Source: Epiperipatus broadwayi (lineage: Eukaryota > Onychophora > Udeonychophora > Euonychophora > Peripatidae). From it: DNA of 64,000 bases. Position numbers and translations under genes: made by a program. Each line of letters opens with the position of its first letter. The stretch's first letter is position 1. The notes under the pieces were generated by a model. It had not been told where the DNA came from and searched no databases. It saw only the letters and a list, made by a program, of their open reading frames with translations. Positions 21,622 to 33,494 of this stretch are shown one piece after another. Location of the stretch: contig JAQFVV010000017.1 of assembly GCA_028023455.1 (NCBI GenBank), positions 6,972,098-7,036,097 of the forward strand, in the 5' to 3' direction.

Positions 21622-23234
21622 TACTTTTTATAAATCTCCACGCATATACTCCAATGCAAAATTAATTTCCTAACAGTTTTGACTGCCCTGCAGTCTTCAT
21701 CAGAGCTACACCATTTAAACATATAATCATACAACCATTATTCTATATACATATAAAAATACATATTTTACATTATTATTCATAATTATATTTTATTTTT
21801 AACCCTACAATTTTACTTCCCTCTTTTTTTAGTAATTATTATTTTTTCATTATTTCTTTACTATTTCTACTTTCTTTTTATTTTTTACCTTTTCTTCCTA
21901 CCTATTATTCTACATTAGTCACTAAAACATCACCTTTTTATTTTACTTTTAATACTTATAAATCTAATTGCTTTCCTTCCTTTTTATTATTTATCTATAC
22001 TTATTTTCTTATTAATAATTTTTATTCCTATCTTACTCACCATTTGCATAACCTTCCCCTTTCTTTTTAAATTTATAACTGACTTTTTTCAAAATCCTTA
22101 GCCTCTTTTTCATATACTCCTTTAATACGACTCCCTCTATTATTAATTTCTTTAACTTTTTATCCTATTTTTAAACTTTTTATTTTACAAAACTTTATAT
22201 ATATACATTTTCTGTATTATTATTAATATTCATACCTTTCCCCCCATCTTTATTTAACTAAATATGTAGGAGAAATAAAAAATTCAATCTGTTCAAAATT
22301 AATTCAACATAGGTATGATAAAAAGTCACCAATTTATATGCAAGCTATGGAAACAGGACATATATTTGAGAGAGATAGCATAAGAATGATTGGATATACT
22401 AATAAAAGAAGAGATAAAAAATAAAAGAAGCTATATTAATTAAGAAGATAAAACAAAATTTAAATAGAGATGGGGAAGAGGATAAAGTCATTATTTTTAC
22501 AGGAATATTAATAATAGTAGAGAAAATGTATATATAAAGTTTTGTAAATAAAAAGTTTAAAAATAGGATAAAAAGTTAAAGAAATTGATAATAGAGGGAA
22601 TTGTATTAAAGGAGTATATGAAAAAGAGGCTAAGGAATTTGAATAAAAGAGTCAGTTATAAATTTAAAAAAAGGGGGGAAGGTTATGCAAATGGTGAGTA
22701 AAATGAATAAGTGAATTATAAAAGGGAATAAAGATAGGAATAAAAATTATTAATAAAAGAATAAGTATAGATAAATAATAGAAAGGAAAAGAAATGAATT
22801 AGATTTATAAGTATTAAAAGTAAAATAAGAAGGTGATGTATTAGGGAGTAATGCAGATTGATAGGTAGGAAGAAAAGGTAAAAAATAAAAAGTTAAAAGA
22901 AAGTAGAAATAGTAAAGAAATAATGAAAAAATAATAATTAGTAAAAAAAGAGGAAAGTAAAGGTATAGGGTTAAAAATAAAATATGATTATGAATAATAA
23001 TATATAATAGGTATTTTGTATGTACATATAGAATAATGGTTATAATATTATATGTTTAACTGTTGTAGTTCTACTAAAGACTGCACGACTGTCAAAATTG
23101 TTAGAAAATGAAAGGAATTATTATATTAAAAATTTTGCATGGAGTGTATATGTGGAGATATATAAAAAGTAATATATATATATATTTGAATATATGTAGA
23201 ATGCATAAAAAAGTAAAGGAGAAAATATAAGAAT
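21622..23234 (+). mobile_element. Penelope-like element P3: 1.6-kb palindrome with 17-bp target-site duplication
   Basis: The arms (about 21628-22240 and about 22485-23175) are reverse complements. For example, CCTCTTTTTCATATACTCC near 22102 matches GGAGTATATGAAAAAGAGG near 22612. The right end carries an extra tail of about 60 bases. Direct repeats AATATTTCAACATATAT (21605-21621) and AATATTCCAACATATAT (23235-23251) differ at one base. Each arm has a decayed hammerhead block (CTGATGA with AAAAC at 21703-21676; more decayed at about 23065-23105). The loop encodes a GIY-YIG-like C-terminal remnant. Confidence 0.75.
22285..22490 (+). pseudogene. GIY-YIG-like C-terminal remnant in the palindrome loop
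   Basis: With one frame change, the loop reads like the end of a Penelope-like protein: YMQAMETGHIFERDSIRMIG, a basic segment TNKRRDK, then an EAILI-like helix and QNLNRDGEEDK. In Penelope-like elements this region follows the reverse transcriptase, and an LNRDGG-like motif is common near the C-terminus. The remnant is short and broken, so the assignment is moderate. It ties the hammerhead palindromes to Penelope-like elements. Confidence 0.5.
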
Positions 23235-23384
23235 AATATTCCAACATATATAACTAAATTTTTGCCTTTCTTTTCTATATCCATATTTTAAAAAAATTCA
23301 TATTCAATCAATCATTTCTCTTTTTATAATCATCCACGTCTGTACTAAGATACAAATGTACATCCCACATAAAACATTTAGCAT

Positions 23385-23936
23385 GTTAAAACAGGCAAAA
23401 CTCACTATACGTATTGCCACACACAGCAAGCTAGAATAATCAATAGTTATACACAGGCATAAGAAGTGATGATCATGTGATGTTTATTGGCTTAAAACCA
23501 ATCCTGCCTAATAGGATAGTGGTGGCTATGGTTATTAAAGAACCAAAGACACCAAAATGTATGGGTGCTGAACTGAGTTCAGACCCATATGACTATATAA
23601 GCTAATGGGCTTGGTGTTTTCAGTTTAAGACTCATAGTTTTGTAGTTAAGTGGAGATAAAAAATGGCTGCTGGAGGGTTGCATTAGATCCTAAGATCTAG
23701 GGCGCAGTGCTCTCAGATCCAAGGCTTCTCACTGACGAAGGCCACAAGACAGAAACTAGTCTGGGGATATTGAGTGAATAGGCACTAGATGGAGATCTGA
23801 TGCACAAGCCTTCTGGCATCCATTGATTACTCTAGCTTGCTGTGTGTGGCAATATGTATAGTGAGTTTTGCCTGTTTTAACAACAATTATACACAAGCAT
23901 AAGAAATGGTGGTCAAGTGATGTTTATTGGCTTAAA
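23385..23936 (+). mobile_element. Family A palindromic element with rearranged interior
   Basis: It begins TTAAAACAGGCAAAACTCAC. A tail-like block (AGTGATGATCATGTGATG, near 23468) follows early. Then come the long middle part (GTTCAGACCCATATGAC), the arm with a hammerhead, GAGTTTTGCCTGTTTTAAC and a second tail ending in TTATTGGCTTA. The inner tail copy shows that the element is a mosaic of two partial copies in opposite orientation. No clear target-site duplication was found. Confidence 0.7.
23717..23775 (+). ncRNA. Hammerhead ribozyme (type I), family A
   Basis: The core is CTGACGA (23732-23738; the middle base is free in the consensus), GAAAC (23752-23756) and GTC (23759-23761). Proximal stem I pairs CTCA with TGGG. 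Stem II is weaker than in other copies (GGCC with AGAC) and distal stem I is partly lost, so activity may be reduced. Confidence 0.65.
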
Positions 23937-24344
23937 GGTAAATTTCCTCATTTTCAAGTTAAAACCACAGCTTTTTAAAATGATTTTGTAAATTTTATGC
24001 AGTTAATGGATGGATATTGACAATATGGCAGATAAAAAAATTGTCATCATGAGATGACATCAATGACAGATTTCATCTGCACAAATCTTATTTTAAAAAT
24101 TCCGCATATAATTATAATTGCCTGACTATATTTATTAGTTTAAAAGAATATGCCTATAACAATTAAACATTAATTCATAAATATACTACATGAATTTCAG
24201 TTTATATTATTTTGTTATCAACAAATATGTTTTTCAAAACATTTTTTTAATAATATTTTGCAAAAGGATTAAAATTATTTCTGTTTCATTAAAAACACAA
24301 TTATAATGTGACATAGTTGTTATATTTTTTAGTTGTTTTTCTTA

Positions 24345-24600
24345 ACTCTTTTATGTAAGGGGTTTGAACTGAGACTTTCACATGACCCTCAGCTATCCAT
24401 GCTATCTCATACCGCTGATACACTTGATCACACACATGTCGAAAAAATAAATAATCACCAATAATACGTATTTTGTGCTAAACCAGCACTCGTTGGTTGG
24501 TCCAGGTTATCATCTCCACACACGTATACAACCAAAGCTCAGTTTATATTAAGATAGCCAATCTTCATACTTTAATGGACAGGCTCCAAAACCACTCCAC
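24345..24600 (-). mobile_element. SINE-2 (tRNA-derived), near-complete copy
   Basis: On the minus strand the tRNA-like head has ATGTGAAAGTCTCAGTTCAA. On the plus strand the following blocks are CACACATGTCGAAAAAATAA, GCTAAACCAGCACTCGTTGG and the 3' segment AAGATAGCCAATCTTCATAC. The next copy at 24735-24975 has the same order. Confidence 0.65.
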
Positions 24601-24734
24601 AACTTTTCAGCTATTCATTTCATTGAAAATCTGATGATGTAACGCTCATATGTTTGTAATATTATGCAGAAACTTAATTAGTTTTCATTGACTATAAATG
24701 TTTTTTCATGTGCATTTACTATTTTTAGTATGTA

Positions 24735-24975
24735 ATATATGCAGGATTCGAACTCAGACTTTCACACAACCCACTACTTTCAGTGCCATCTCATATTGCT
24801 GACCTACCTGATCACACACATGTTGAAAAGATAAATAATCACCAATATACGTATTTCATGCTAAACCAGCAATCATCAGTTGGTCTAGATTACTATCCTC
24901 ATATATATATATATAATCAGTGCTCGGCTTTTTTTTAAGATAGCCAATCTTCATACTTTAATGGGCACTGATTAT
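24735..24975 (-). mobile_element. SINE-2, second copy in the same orientation
   Basis: It contains GCAGGATTCGAACTCAGACT, GTTGAAAAGATAAATAATCA, GCTAAACCAGCAATCATCAG, an (AT)n run and AAGATAGCCAATCTTCATAC. The (AT)n run is flanked by a short inverted repeat (ATATAATCAGTGC and its complement). Confidence 0.65.
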
Positions 24976-27092
24976 ATATATTGTGACCTGTCTGTAGGTG
25001 GTATGACCCTAAGCAGAGTTTCCAAGTCCCTTATATTAGGCCTTACTTGGATTCTGGTTAGGTTCTATTAACAAACTTACTATATCCCTACCATTTTCTT
25101 TAACTATAACAATTGAATTTAGATAAGATTAGTATTTATCCCAAGTTACTTTGACATGAGTAAATATTTCTAAAATAAGATGTATTTTAAATATAATTAA
25201 CGTGAGACTCGTTTACCCATAAACAGATCACATCCCCTTAACATTAAACAAATACAAAATATTTGTTTAATGGCATAAGAATACCTAGATACTCCTCCTT
25301 ATTAAGTATCTACATACTCTCATGGCTAACAATAATATCCAATATCTTATATTTATAATTATTAAGTTTTAATTCAATCACTCATTAAATTAATCTGTCA
25401 GATAATTACAGATAAACTGTGATTCTTATTATTTTTGATAATTAAGATTGGCAATGATCACAAAATAACTTTACAATAAGGAGATCTCAGGATAATCATT
25501 GATTTATTAATTCTTCATACTACCTATAAAATATCAAGAGGGATTTTACAGATTTCCATGGATAGTGTACAAATTAAGAAGGCTTATAATTTAAATTCAT
25601 AATCAAGCTTTATATGTATGTTCTTTAATACTGAATATTAAAATAATATTATTAACTAAACTGTGATTAACACTAATACTTTCACTAATAACTAATGTAT
25701 CATTTAATTTTATATTAATAAATACACTTTAATAATTGGCAATGTCATCAATGACCTATGGGATCAAGGCAGCATGTAACAAGTAAAAAAAATCTTTACT
25801 AAGAGATTTATGCTTATTAAACTGTTAGATTTGCTTTAAATTGAATTGACTTTTCATTTTAATTTTGACTGTACATTTTGAGTTATGTGATGTGGTGAAA
25901 ATGAGCCCAGAAAAGAAATGCAGCAATTAGAATTTGATAAAACTTTTAAAACAATAATTTTAATAATATTCATTACAAATGATAATAAACATTACCATTA
26001 ATATCGAATTTAAAATAACTTATAACAAAATAATACACATATATTATAATAACAACAGAAAATTAATCTTTGGAGTATTATTATTAAACAAAACTAACAA
26101 TTTCCTATTATATGTTGAGATATTTATCCTTATGTATGTGAACTACATATCACACATTCAGTTTATTAAACAATCATTTTTTCCCATTCATGGTCCATTA
26201 GTTCAACCTCTACATAATAATAATACTTGATGATTAAGTAACAATACAAAAAATAAGTGAGAACATAGGGTCATAATTTTGGAGGTTGGTAAGCAAACAA
26301 AATTAATACTTTTATCTTTTACATGAGAACAAAATCATTGTTTTTAGTTTATCCATTCGCACATGTAAATACAACCTGCTTTCTGGATTGTGTATATATC
26401 ATTTTAAATACCTTTTCATACTAAAATATTGAACATAATTGTTTATTTAAATGATTAATGATCTTTAATCTCAACCTAATTATTAAATAACTATCATTAT
26501 AACAATACTTAAATTAATTCCTTATTAAATTAGTCCCCCCTATTGTACTAACAACTCATAGATTAGAACATATAAATACCAACATTATAAAGAAGTTCTT
26601 TTTTTTTAAACTCTCAGCTAAAAGTATACAAACAATTTTAAATTTTCTAGTTGTTCCACACTCCATACATTTATTAGAACGTTTTTATTTTTCCTTATTT
26701 TTTGAAGATTCTGCTTATCCGAAGATTCGCGAGGTATTTGAGTTACTTCAACAATAATCCTTCGTTTTGTTCTTTGTTTAGTAATAAAAATTTATTGTGG
26801 CTTGCCTTATTTATTTTAGATGATACATATTTCTCTCTATAGTAAAAGGTACACTTATGATTTCAATTAAAAATGTGTCGTGCAACGTTTTTTCAGCTAA
26901 ACTTTATAGAAACTGACATTCCTGCCGGTATGGCTCAGAATAAATAATTCTATCTCACATTGTAATTAAGATTTCATATATATCCAGAATAATACTGAAC
27001 ACTTTTCATTTATTATTAATTTAGTTCCATTGAATTTTAAATATATATATTTAACTGTTTCCACGAGATTTACTATTCTTTTATCTATCCTT
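24976..27092. other. AT-rich stretch upstream of the RTE-type LINE
   Basis: It contains an 83-residue AT-driven ORF (25979-26230), dominated by Ile, Asn, Tyr and Lys, which I do not accept as a gene. No repeat boundary was identified. Confidence 0.3.
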
Positions 27093-27420
27093 ACTGGATA
27101 TTTACGGTCCTGAGGCAGAGCTGTAACTGCTACCAGGCAGGTCCCCAGGTGGTGGATAGGGGAATGGCCCCCAGATATGGGGGTCTGCTGTGAATAAGCA
27201 TTTAGGCAAATAAGCAGTCCTGAACCAACAGCGGCAATGTTAATAGGGTGTGGGGGATCATAAGGGTGGCTCCTTATGTTTCCAGCTAAATACCACATAA
27301 ACCCAATGATAACATTATGCCAAGGCGAGTTTCTGGCGCCATACCCAGAGGCCATGGCCATGGTAATGGAGAAAGCAGCATTATCATTACTGGCCCAAGG
27401 CAGAAGATGAAGATATCAGA

Positions 27421-28767
27421 ATGGCTTGGTTCCAGAGATCTATGGGCATGGATGTAGCATCTTTAATGGCCATAGCACTGCAAATACCTAGAAAGATGCT
27501 GGTTTCCCATCTGGGGTTGCCCATGATGGGTTGGTGGCAGCAAGGGCATGCGGCTATAAAACCAGGACCTTGCCACTCAAACTACATGATGCGGAAAAAT
27601 TCAGATAGAGATCTTGCTAGGGCGTACCCTGTAAGCGACGCGTTGGGGCCTCACCTGACTCCACCGAGAAGCGGACAAGAGCTACCATATCGTGAGCGGA
27701 TACGGTTAAAGAAGATTGCTCAAAGGAAAAGGAGGTTGAGTAGTGAAGGAAGGATGAGGGGTTGTTCGGTCAGGTTGACTGTCGGTACTCTCAATGTTGG
27801 CACCATGACTGGGAAGGGTAGTGAGCTTGTGGACATGATGATAAGAAGAAAAGTGGACATTGTGGCAGTTCAGGAAACAAGGTGGAAAGGCCAAAAGGCA
27901 AGGGAACTGGGAAATGGCTTCAAGTTGTTCTATTGTGGTAGTGATTCTAAAAGAAATGGGGTTGGAATTATACTGAGCTCAAATTTGAAACATAGGGTAT
28001 TGGAAGTTACTCGGTATAATGACAGGATTATCTCAATGAGAATTGACTTGGGAGAGTTGTGTGATTACTGTGATTAGTGCATATGCTCCACAGTCAGGAT
28101 GTGATGAGGATGAGAAAGATAAGTTTTGGGGTGAGATGGATGATATTTGGGGCTCAATTCAACAAACAGATAAGGTCTTCCTTTGTGGAATTTGAATGGA
28201 CATGTGGGCAGAGAAAATGGTGGGTTGGAAAGAATCCTGGGAAATCAGGGAATTGGGGAAAGAAATAAAGAGGGAGATAGAATAATTGATTTTGCTGTTT
28301 CAATGGATATGGCATTATTGAACACCTTCTTCAAGAAACCCCCAAATCAAAAGATAACTTACATGAGTGGGGGAAGAAAATCCCAAATTGACTATATTAT
28401 GTATAGACGAATTGGCCTAAAAGATATACAAGATTGCAAGGTTATTCCAGTAGAAGCTATGGGTCAACAGCACAGACTTTTACTATGTCATGCTAATCTT
28501 ACAGGAATTAAAATAAATCCTAGAAGAGGTATCATCAAGACCAAATGGTGGAAACTTGAGGTTGATGCCTACAGAAAGCAATTTGTTGATGAATTGATGA
28601 AGGTTGAAGACAAAGAAGAAGGGGAAGATCTTTGGACAAGTACTGCAAACAACATCTGTGTAATTGGGGATCAAGTTCTTGGCCAAACGTCGGGTGTGAT
28701 AAAAGAGAATAAAGAGACTTGGTGGTGGAATGCAGAAGTGCAGAAAAAATTGGGAATAAGAAAATAG
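27421..28767 (+). pseudogene. RTE-type LINE endonuclease region, frameshifted
   Basis: The apurinic-type endonuclease nicks target DNA for target-primed reverse transcription. The ATG at 27421 opens a 218-codon frame. The endonuclease begins with LTVGTLNVGTMTGKG (about residue 118), then VDIVAVQETRWKG (metal-binding Glu) and an RNGVGIIL strand. After a frame change near 28065 come SAYAPQSG, LNGHVGREN near 28195 (with a nearby missing codon part), KSQIDYIMYRR near 28383 and a QQHRLLLC segment with the final His near 28470. These follow the known motif order. Animal gene sets often label such sequences 'craniofacial development protein 2-like', which is a transposon-derived misnomer. The frameshifts make this copy inactive. 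Confidence 0.85.
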
Positions 28768-28777
28768 CCAAAAAGGA

Positions 28778-30575
28778 GTGGGACAAAGATGGAGGGAAAG
28801 TAGTAGGGTCAAATATAATATAGCAAAGAAAGAAGCAAAGAAAGCTGTTGCCAAAGCCAAGTTTGACGCATACTCAGATTTATATGAAAGTTTAGAGAAA
28901 GAAGAAGGAGTTAAGAAGATTTTGCGTATTGCAAAACAACGAGATAAGAGTGGTAAAGATACTTACCAAGCAAATAGAATAAAAGACTCTAACAATAAGG
29001 TGTTGTGTGGCAAGAATGAAATCATAGCTAGATGGCAGCAATATTATGAGCACCTACTAAATGAAGAAAACTTTCGGATTGACAAGGGATTTGGGACTCC
29101 AAATTTGGGCCCAGCTTTAAAGATCAGTAGGGAAGAAGTTAGACAAGCAGTCAGAAGAATGAAATGTGGGAAATCAGTGGGTCCAGATAACATCCCTGTA
29201 GAGGTATGGAAGGTAATGGGAGAAGAGGGAATCACCTTTCTGACCAAACTTTTTAATAACATCATGATCACGGAGAAAATGCCAGATGAATGGAGAAGAA
29301 GCATTTTGGTTCCAATCTATAAGAATAAGGGAGATATTCTAGAATGTAGTAATTATCGAGGAATAAAGCTGATGAGCCACACAATGAAAATATGGGAGAG
29401 AATAATAGCAAATAGGCTACGGCAGGAAATAGACATCAGTGAAGAACAGTTTGGTTTTATGCCAGGTAGAGGAACCACAGATGCAATTTTGCACTGCGGC
29501 AACTTATAGAAAAACATAGAGAAGTCAACCAAGAAATTGTTCTAATATTCATTGATTTGGAAAAAGCATTTGATAGAGTACCTAGAGATGAACTTTGGAG
29601 ATGCCTAAGGAAAAAGCTGGTTCTGGAAAAATACATTCGTCTGATTCAAGATTATGTATCAAGGCTGTCAAACCAGTGTGAGATGTAGTTCAGGAGAAAC
29701 AGACTCATTTCAGGTGAAAGTGGGTGTGCATCAGGGATCAGCCCTGAGTCCCCTACTATTTAATATTGTTATTGATGTCCTAACAGAGGATATTCGTAGG
29801 GAAGCACCCTGGAACATGATGTATGCCGATGATATAGTGATTGCAACTCAAAACATCAAGGAAGCTCAGGATAGGATAGAAGAGTGGAGGAAAGCACTGG
29901 AGGAAGGAGGAATGAGAATTAGCAGAAATAAAACTGAAGTGCTCTTCTGTGGTAATGGTGGAGGAAGCATTTTGTTAGGGGGAAAGAAGTTGCCTGAGGC
30001 TGAAAAATTTAAATATCTCGGGGCCTGGATGAATAAAGATGGATCACTGGATGGAGAAGTTGTTGGGATTTAAACAAGCTGGTTGGAATAATTGGAGAAG
30101 GGTCTCTGGGATACTCTGCGATAGGAGAATAGGTGCAAGGTTGAAAGGAAAAGTATATAAAACTGTGGTGCGTCCGGCACTGATGTATGGTGCAGAAACA
30201 TGGCCGATCACTAAGAAAATAGAACACAAGCAATGTGTAACAGAAATGAGAATGCTTAGGTTTGCCTCGGGCCTCACTAGAAAGGACAAAGTGAAAAATG
30301 AAGTAGTTCGAGAAAATATGAGAGTGAGAATGATCAGTGAAAAAATGAAAGAATCAAGGTTGAGGTGGTTTGGTCATGTTAAGAGAAGAGAAGAAAATTA
30401 CATTGGAAGGAAGATTTTGGAGATGGAACCACCGGGGAAAAGACCCAGGGGTAGACCTAAGATCAGATGGATTGATCGAGTGAGAAAGGACTTGCAGGAG
30501 ATGTCACTTACGGAGGAAATGACTTTAGATCGAGTAGCTTGGAGAAGATTGATCCGCACTAGCGACCCCACTTGA
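28778..30575 (+). pseudogene. RTE-type LINE reverse transcriptase region, frameshifted
   Basis: Reverse transcriptase motifs occur in order: GKSVGPDNIPVEVWK, VPIYKNKGDILECSNYRGIK, QFGFMPGRGTTDAI, FIDLEKAFDRVPR (near 29551), GVHQGSALSPLLFNIVID, then the catalytic MYADDIVI at 29820-29843 and FKYLGAWMNKDG. The C-terminal part has VRPALMYGAETW, LRWFGHVKRRE and RGRPKIRWIDRVRKDL and ends at 30575. Both catalytic aspartates of YADD are kept. Frame changes occur near 29495, 29665 and 30045, and a stop near 29687. The gene depends on the upstream endonuclease in the same element. Confidence 0.9.
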
Positions 30576-30616
30576 TGTGGGATTAATCAAGCTGTGGAAG
30601 AAGACTGGATATTTAC

Positions 30617-31600
30617 AGTGTTTATTTATTTCCTTTTGTGTATTACTGCAGTTCATTTTCCCTATGACACAATTATTGTTACTTTTCAGTGAATATATTC
30701 GTTGATTATTCATCTCCGACTATTTCTTCAATATTTATTAATTTTCAAGAGATTATTGGGAATTACCGATTATTGACTTGCCCAGTAGAAAAACAATTAA
30801 TTTATTCCATTATTTTATCAACAAAGCTTATAATTATCCATATATATTGATGTAGAGTTGCAAATTGTAAGGTTTTAGGAATTTTTAATCCAATTTTTTT
30901 TTTTTAAAAAAAAAAAATATTACAAGGAAAAAAAAAACTATTTACTTATTTTACGATCCAGCAAGAAGAAGAAAAAAAACTTTTCTTTTTTTTTCCAGTC
31001 AATAGTATACAATTGTTTGACACTTTTTGATTGGCTAATATTTCCCACCTTTTTTTGTTTATAACCACATAGATTTACCTCTCAAGTTTTTTGGTTTATT
31101 ATTTTAAAATGACCGATTTTTTCGTTTTGGAAAAAAAAATATTGAAATACAATATTTTTAGAAATCAAATAAAGATAGAATTTACTGTTTTAATTTTAAA
31201 TCAGTATTTTGTAAAATTAAACCTTATTTATTTACTTTTAAATATAGCAAGATTTGAAGATAAATAATTTCTATTTTTAAAATCAAATGCGCACAAACAA
31301 TAATTATTAGCATCTATAACGCATTCTGTTTACAAAATTACAATTAAAACTTTACTGATTTTAAATACTAAATGATATTACTTGTCCATCCATTTGCATA
31401 TATACGACTCTATGGTTATTATCTATGTGTATCTTGAGTTAAGATCATTTATACATTTCCATTAGCTAAAACCGAGTTTAAATCCTATGATCTAATATGT
31501 CATTACTGTCTTCTTTTAATAAGTAAATATTATTGGATTGGTAAAATTTAAAATTATATACCAAAATCCTATTTTAGAATAGTCTGAGCTAATAAAAAGT
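30617..31600. other. AT-rich stretch with homopolymer runs
   Basis: T and A runs form a trivial palindrome at about 30893-30918. No gene or repeat family was seen. Confidence 0.35.
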
Positions 31601-31604
31601 GCAC

Positions 31605-31850
31605 AATATATATGTGTGAGGATAGTAATCTAGACCAACTGATGATTTCTGGTTTAGCATAAAATATGTATATTGGTGATTATTTATCTTTTCAACATGT
31701 GAGTGATGGTGGGTCAGCAATATGAGATGGCACTGAGAGTAATGGGTCGTGTGAAAGTCTGAGTTCTAATCCCGTGTATATTACATATATAAATGCAGGT
31801 TTAAGCCTGTACAATGTATTATTTTTAGTATGATATTCTTGAATTATATT
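31605..31850 (+). mobile_element. SINE-2, near-complete plus-strand copy
   Basis: The order is AGACCAACTGATGATTTCTG, TTATTTATCTTTTCAACATG, then a tRNA-like part with GGGTCAGCAATATGAGATGG and the B-box-like CTGAGTTCTAATCCCG. It continues GCAGGTTTAAGCCTGTACAA. This is the clearest copy for defining the family. Confidence 0.7.
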
Positions 31851-31935
31851 ACATTGTATTCGGTTCTTTGGGATTAGCACGGCTGTGATGTTATCGTCTG
31901 GCCAAAATTATTCTAACTTTTGGGATTATTTTAAT

Positions 31936-32228
31936 ACTTTAGGTTTACCATTTTTTTAAAGATTAGCAAACCTTATATTTAAAAAATGAGTTTGAATTCA
32001 ACTAAATTTTAAAAAAGTATTATGAATACAAACTTTATATTCAAAAAAATTATTATGAATAACATATAAATAAAAGGTTTTTTTGAATAAAAAAATTAGT
32101 AAACAAACGCAATTTCTTACATTCAGTTTATTTAATTCGAATCTTTTATTTATATCATACTCATAATATTTTTTAAAAATTAACTTGAATTAAAAAAACT
32201 CATTTTTTAAATATACCATTTACTAAAC
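31936..32228. repeat. AT-rich palindrome
   Basis: The left arm (TATATTTAAAAAATGAGTTT, about 31975) is matched in reverse near 32195 (AAACTCATTTTTTAAATATA). The arms are about 110 bases and diverged. The outermost ACTTTAGGTTTA (31936) pairs with TAAACCTAAAGT at 32626-32637, beyond the next palindrome, so that palindrome interrupts a larger inverted unit. Confidence 0.6.
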
Positions 32229-32615
32229 TGAAATAAATTTAGATACTGCCAAATCTCTAGCGCTCGTTACAATACACAACCGACAGCCAATCAGATGTCA
32301 AGGATGGCCATCTAAAATGACATCAAACCTAAACACACAACAAAGATTTTATGAGAAAAGGGCAGCTGACAGCCAATCAGATGTCAAGGATAGCCGTCTA
32401 AAATGACATCAAACCTAAACACACAACAAAGATTTTATGAGAAAAGAGCAGCCTTTTCTCGTAAAATCTTTGTTGTGTGTTTAGGTTTGATATCATTTTA
32501 GACGACTATCCTTGACATCTGATTGGCTGTCGGTTGTGTATTGTAATGAGCGCTAGAGATTTGGCAGTATCTCGATTTATTTCAGTTTTCAACTATCGGC
32601 GCTTCACAAATTAAA
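32229..32615. mobile_element. Palindromic insertion with tandem 86-bp duplication in one arm
   Basis: Flanking direct repeats ATACCATTTACTAAAC (32213-32228) and ATATCATTTACTAAAC (32616-32631) differ at one base. The arms begin GATACTGCCAAATCTCTAGC and end with its inverse near 32570. The left arm has two direct copies of an 86-base unit starting GACAGCCAATCAGATGTCAA (32282-32367 and 32368-32453). The right arm has one. No coding content is seen. Confidence 0.75.
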
Positions 32616-32644
32616 ATATCATTTACTAAACCTAAAGTGATACT

Positions 32645-33130
32645 TCACACACAATGAAAATATATTTGCATAGTTAGAATATTTATGGCTGAATGATTAC
32701 ATCACAGCAGTGCTAAGCCCAAAGTACCTATATTCTATTATGTATTTCTTGTTTGTTTGAATTCAGTAAAACTGTTTTAAAAATTGTTTTATGTATTTAT
32801 AATTTCAGATGACCACTGCCAGATATTTTCATCAATTAACTAAGAGGGATCTTTTCCCTACCACTGACATGTTGCAGTCTCTTAGCAGTGAGATTGCTAT
32901 TCATTAATTAAACAACCGTTGATGGTAAAATTGCTTAAAACTTTCTATTATCTTGTAATAGATATTTCTAGAATAAATCTTGGTTCAAAATAGATAACTG
33001 TAAATGCAATTGAAAAAAAAAATGCATTAATTTCTAAAGATTGTATTACAAAATTTGTATTTATTACTGAGGATTGCGATACTAATAAACAAAATACTAT
33101 GTAACATTTTTTGCTTCTAATGTAGTCTAT
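32645..33130. other. Non-coding stretch, nothing recognised
   Basis: No ORF of note and no repeat family identified. Confidence 0.3.
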
Positions 33131-33144
33131 TAGATGTTATTGTT

Positions 33145-33256
33145 TTTTTCCATATGTCATAGCATCAGCCAGGAAGCGAACCTGTGACAACTCTGCAAGC
33201 AACTGCTTGCTTACAAGGCGGCTATACTGATCTCTCAGCTACCAACGCTTGACTGT
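33145..33256 (-). mobile_element. tRNA-derived SINE (family 1), minus strand, with 14-bp target-site duplication
   Basis: Perfect direct repeats TAGATGTTATTGTT lie at 33131-33144 and 33257-33270. On the minus strand the head contains AGCGTTGGTAGCTGAGAGAT, the B-box region GGTTCGCTTCCTGGC and the tail GATGCTATGACATATGG with an A run. Confidence 0.85.
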
Positions 33257-33494
33257 TAGATGTTATTGTTGTAAGCATAAATGCATTCAAGGTCCTTTCT
33301 ATTAATGTTTTTGCCCAAACAATGTATTTGTGAGAACTAATTCACAACTTGTGTGAAAATTCAAATTAGCTGACCATAGGGCAAAGTTCACTGTTCCTAT
33401 CATATGAGCACTTATTAGTGTAGATGGTTAGACAAATTGTATATATTGCAAAGTTGAAATTTCATGATTACAATACAACCACTGATTTTATATA

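Larger units (their letters stand above)
27106..30603 (+). mobile_element. Full-length RTE-type LINE with 13-bp target-site duplication
   Basis: Perfect direct repeats ACTGGATATTTAC (27093-27105 and 30604-30616) bound a 3,498-base unit of clearly higher GC than its surroundings. It begins GGTCCTGAGGCAGAGCTGTA, has a roughly 315-base leader, then an endonuclease and a reverse transcriptase in one reading direction. It ends soon after the coding region with no long 3' UTR. Length and layout fit RTE-type elements. About five frameshifts or stops break the reading frame, so this copy is not autonomous, but its ends are intact. Confidence 0.9.

Noticed and set aside
24345-24975. tRNA genes at B-box-like GGATTCGAACTC sequences
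   Set aside because: The heads lack a complete cloverleaf and acceptor stem and belong to the repeated SINE-2 family.
26966-27361. 131-codon minus-strand ORF
   Set aside because: It is antisense to the 5' leader of the RTE-type LINE and extends into the AT-rich flank. Composition changes midway and no domain is seen.
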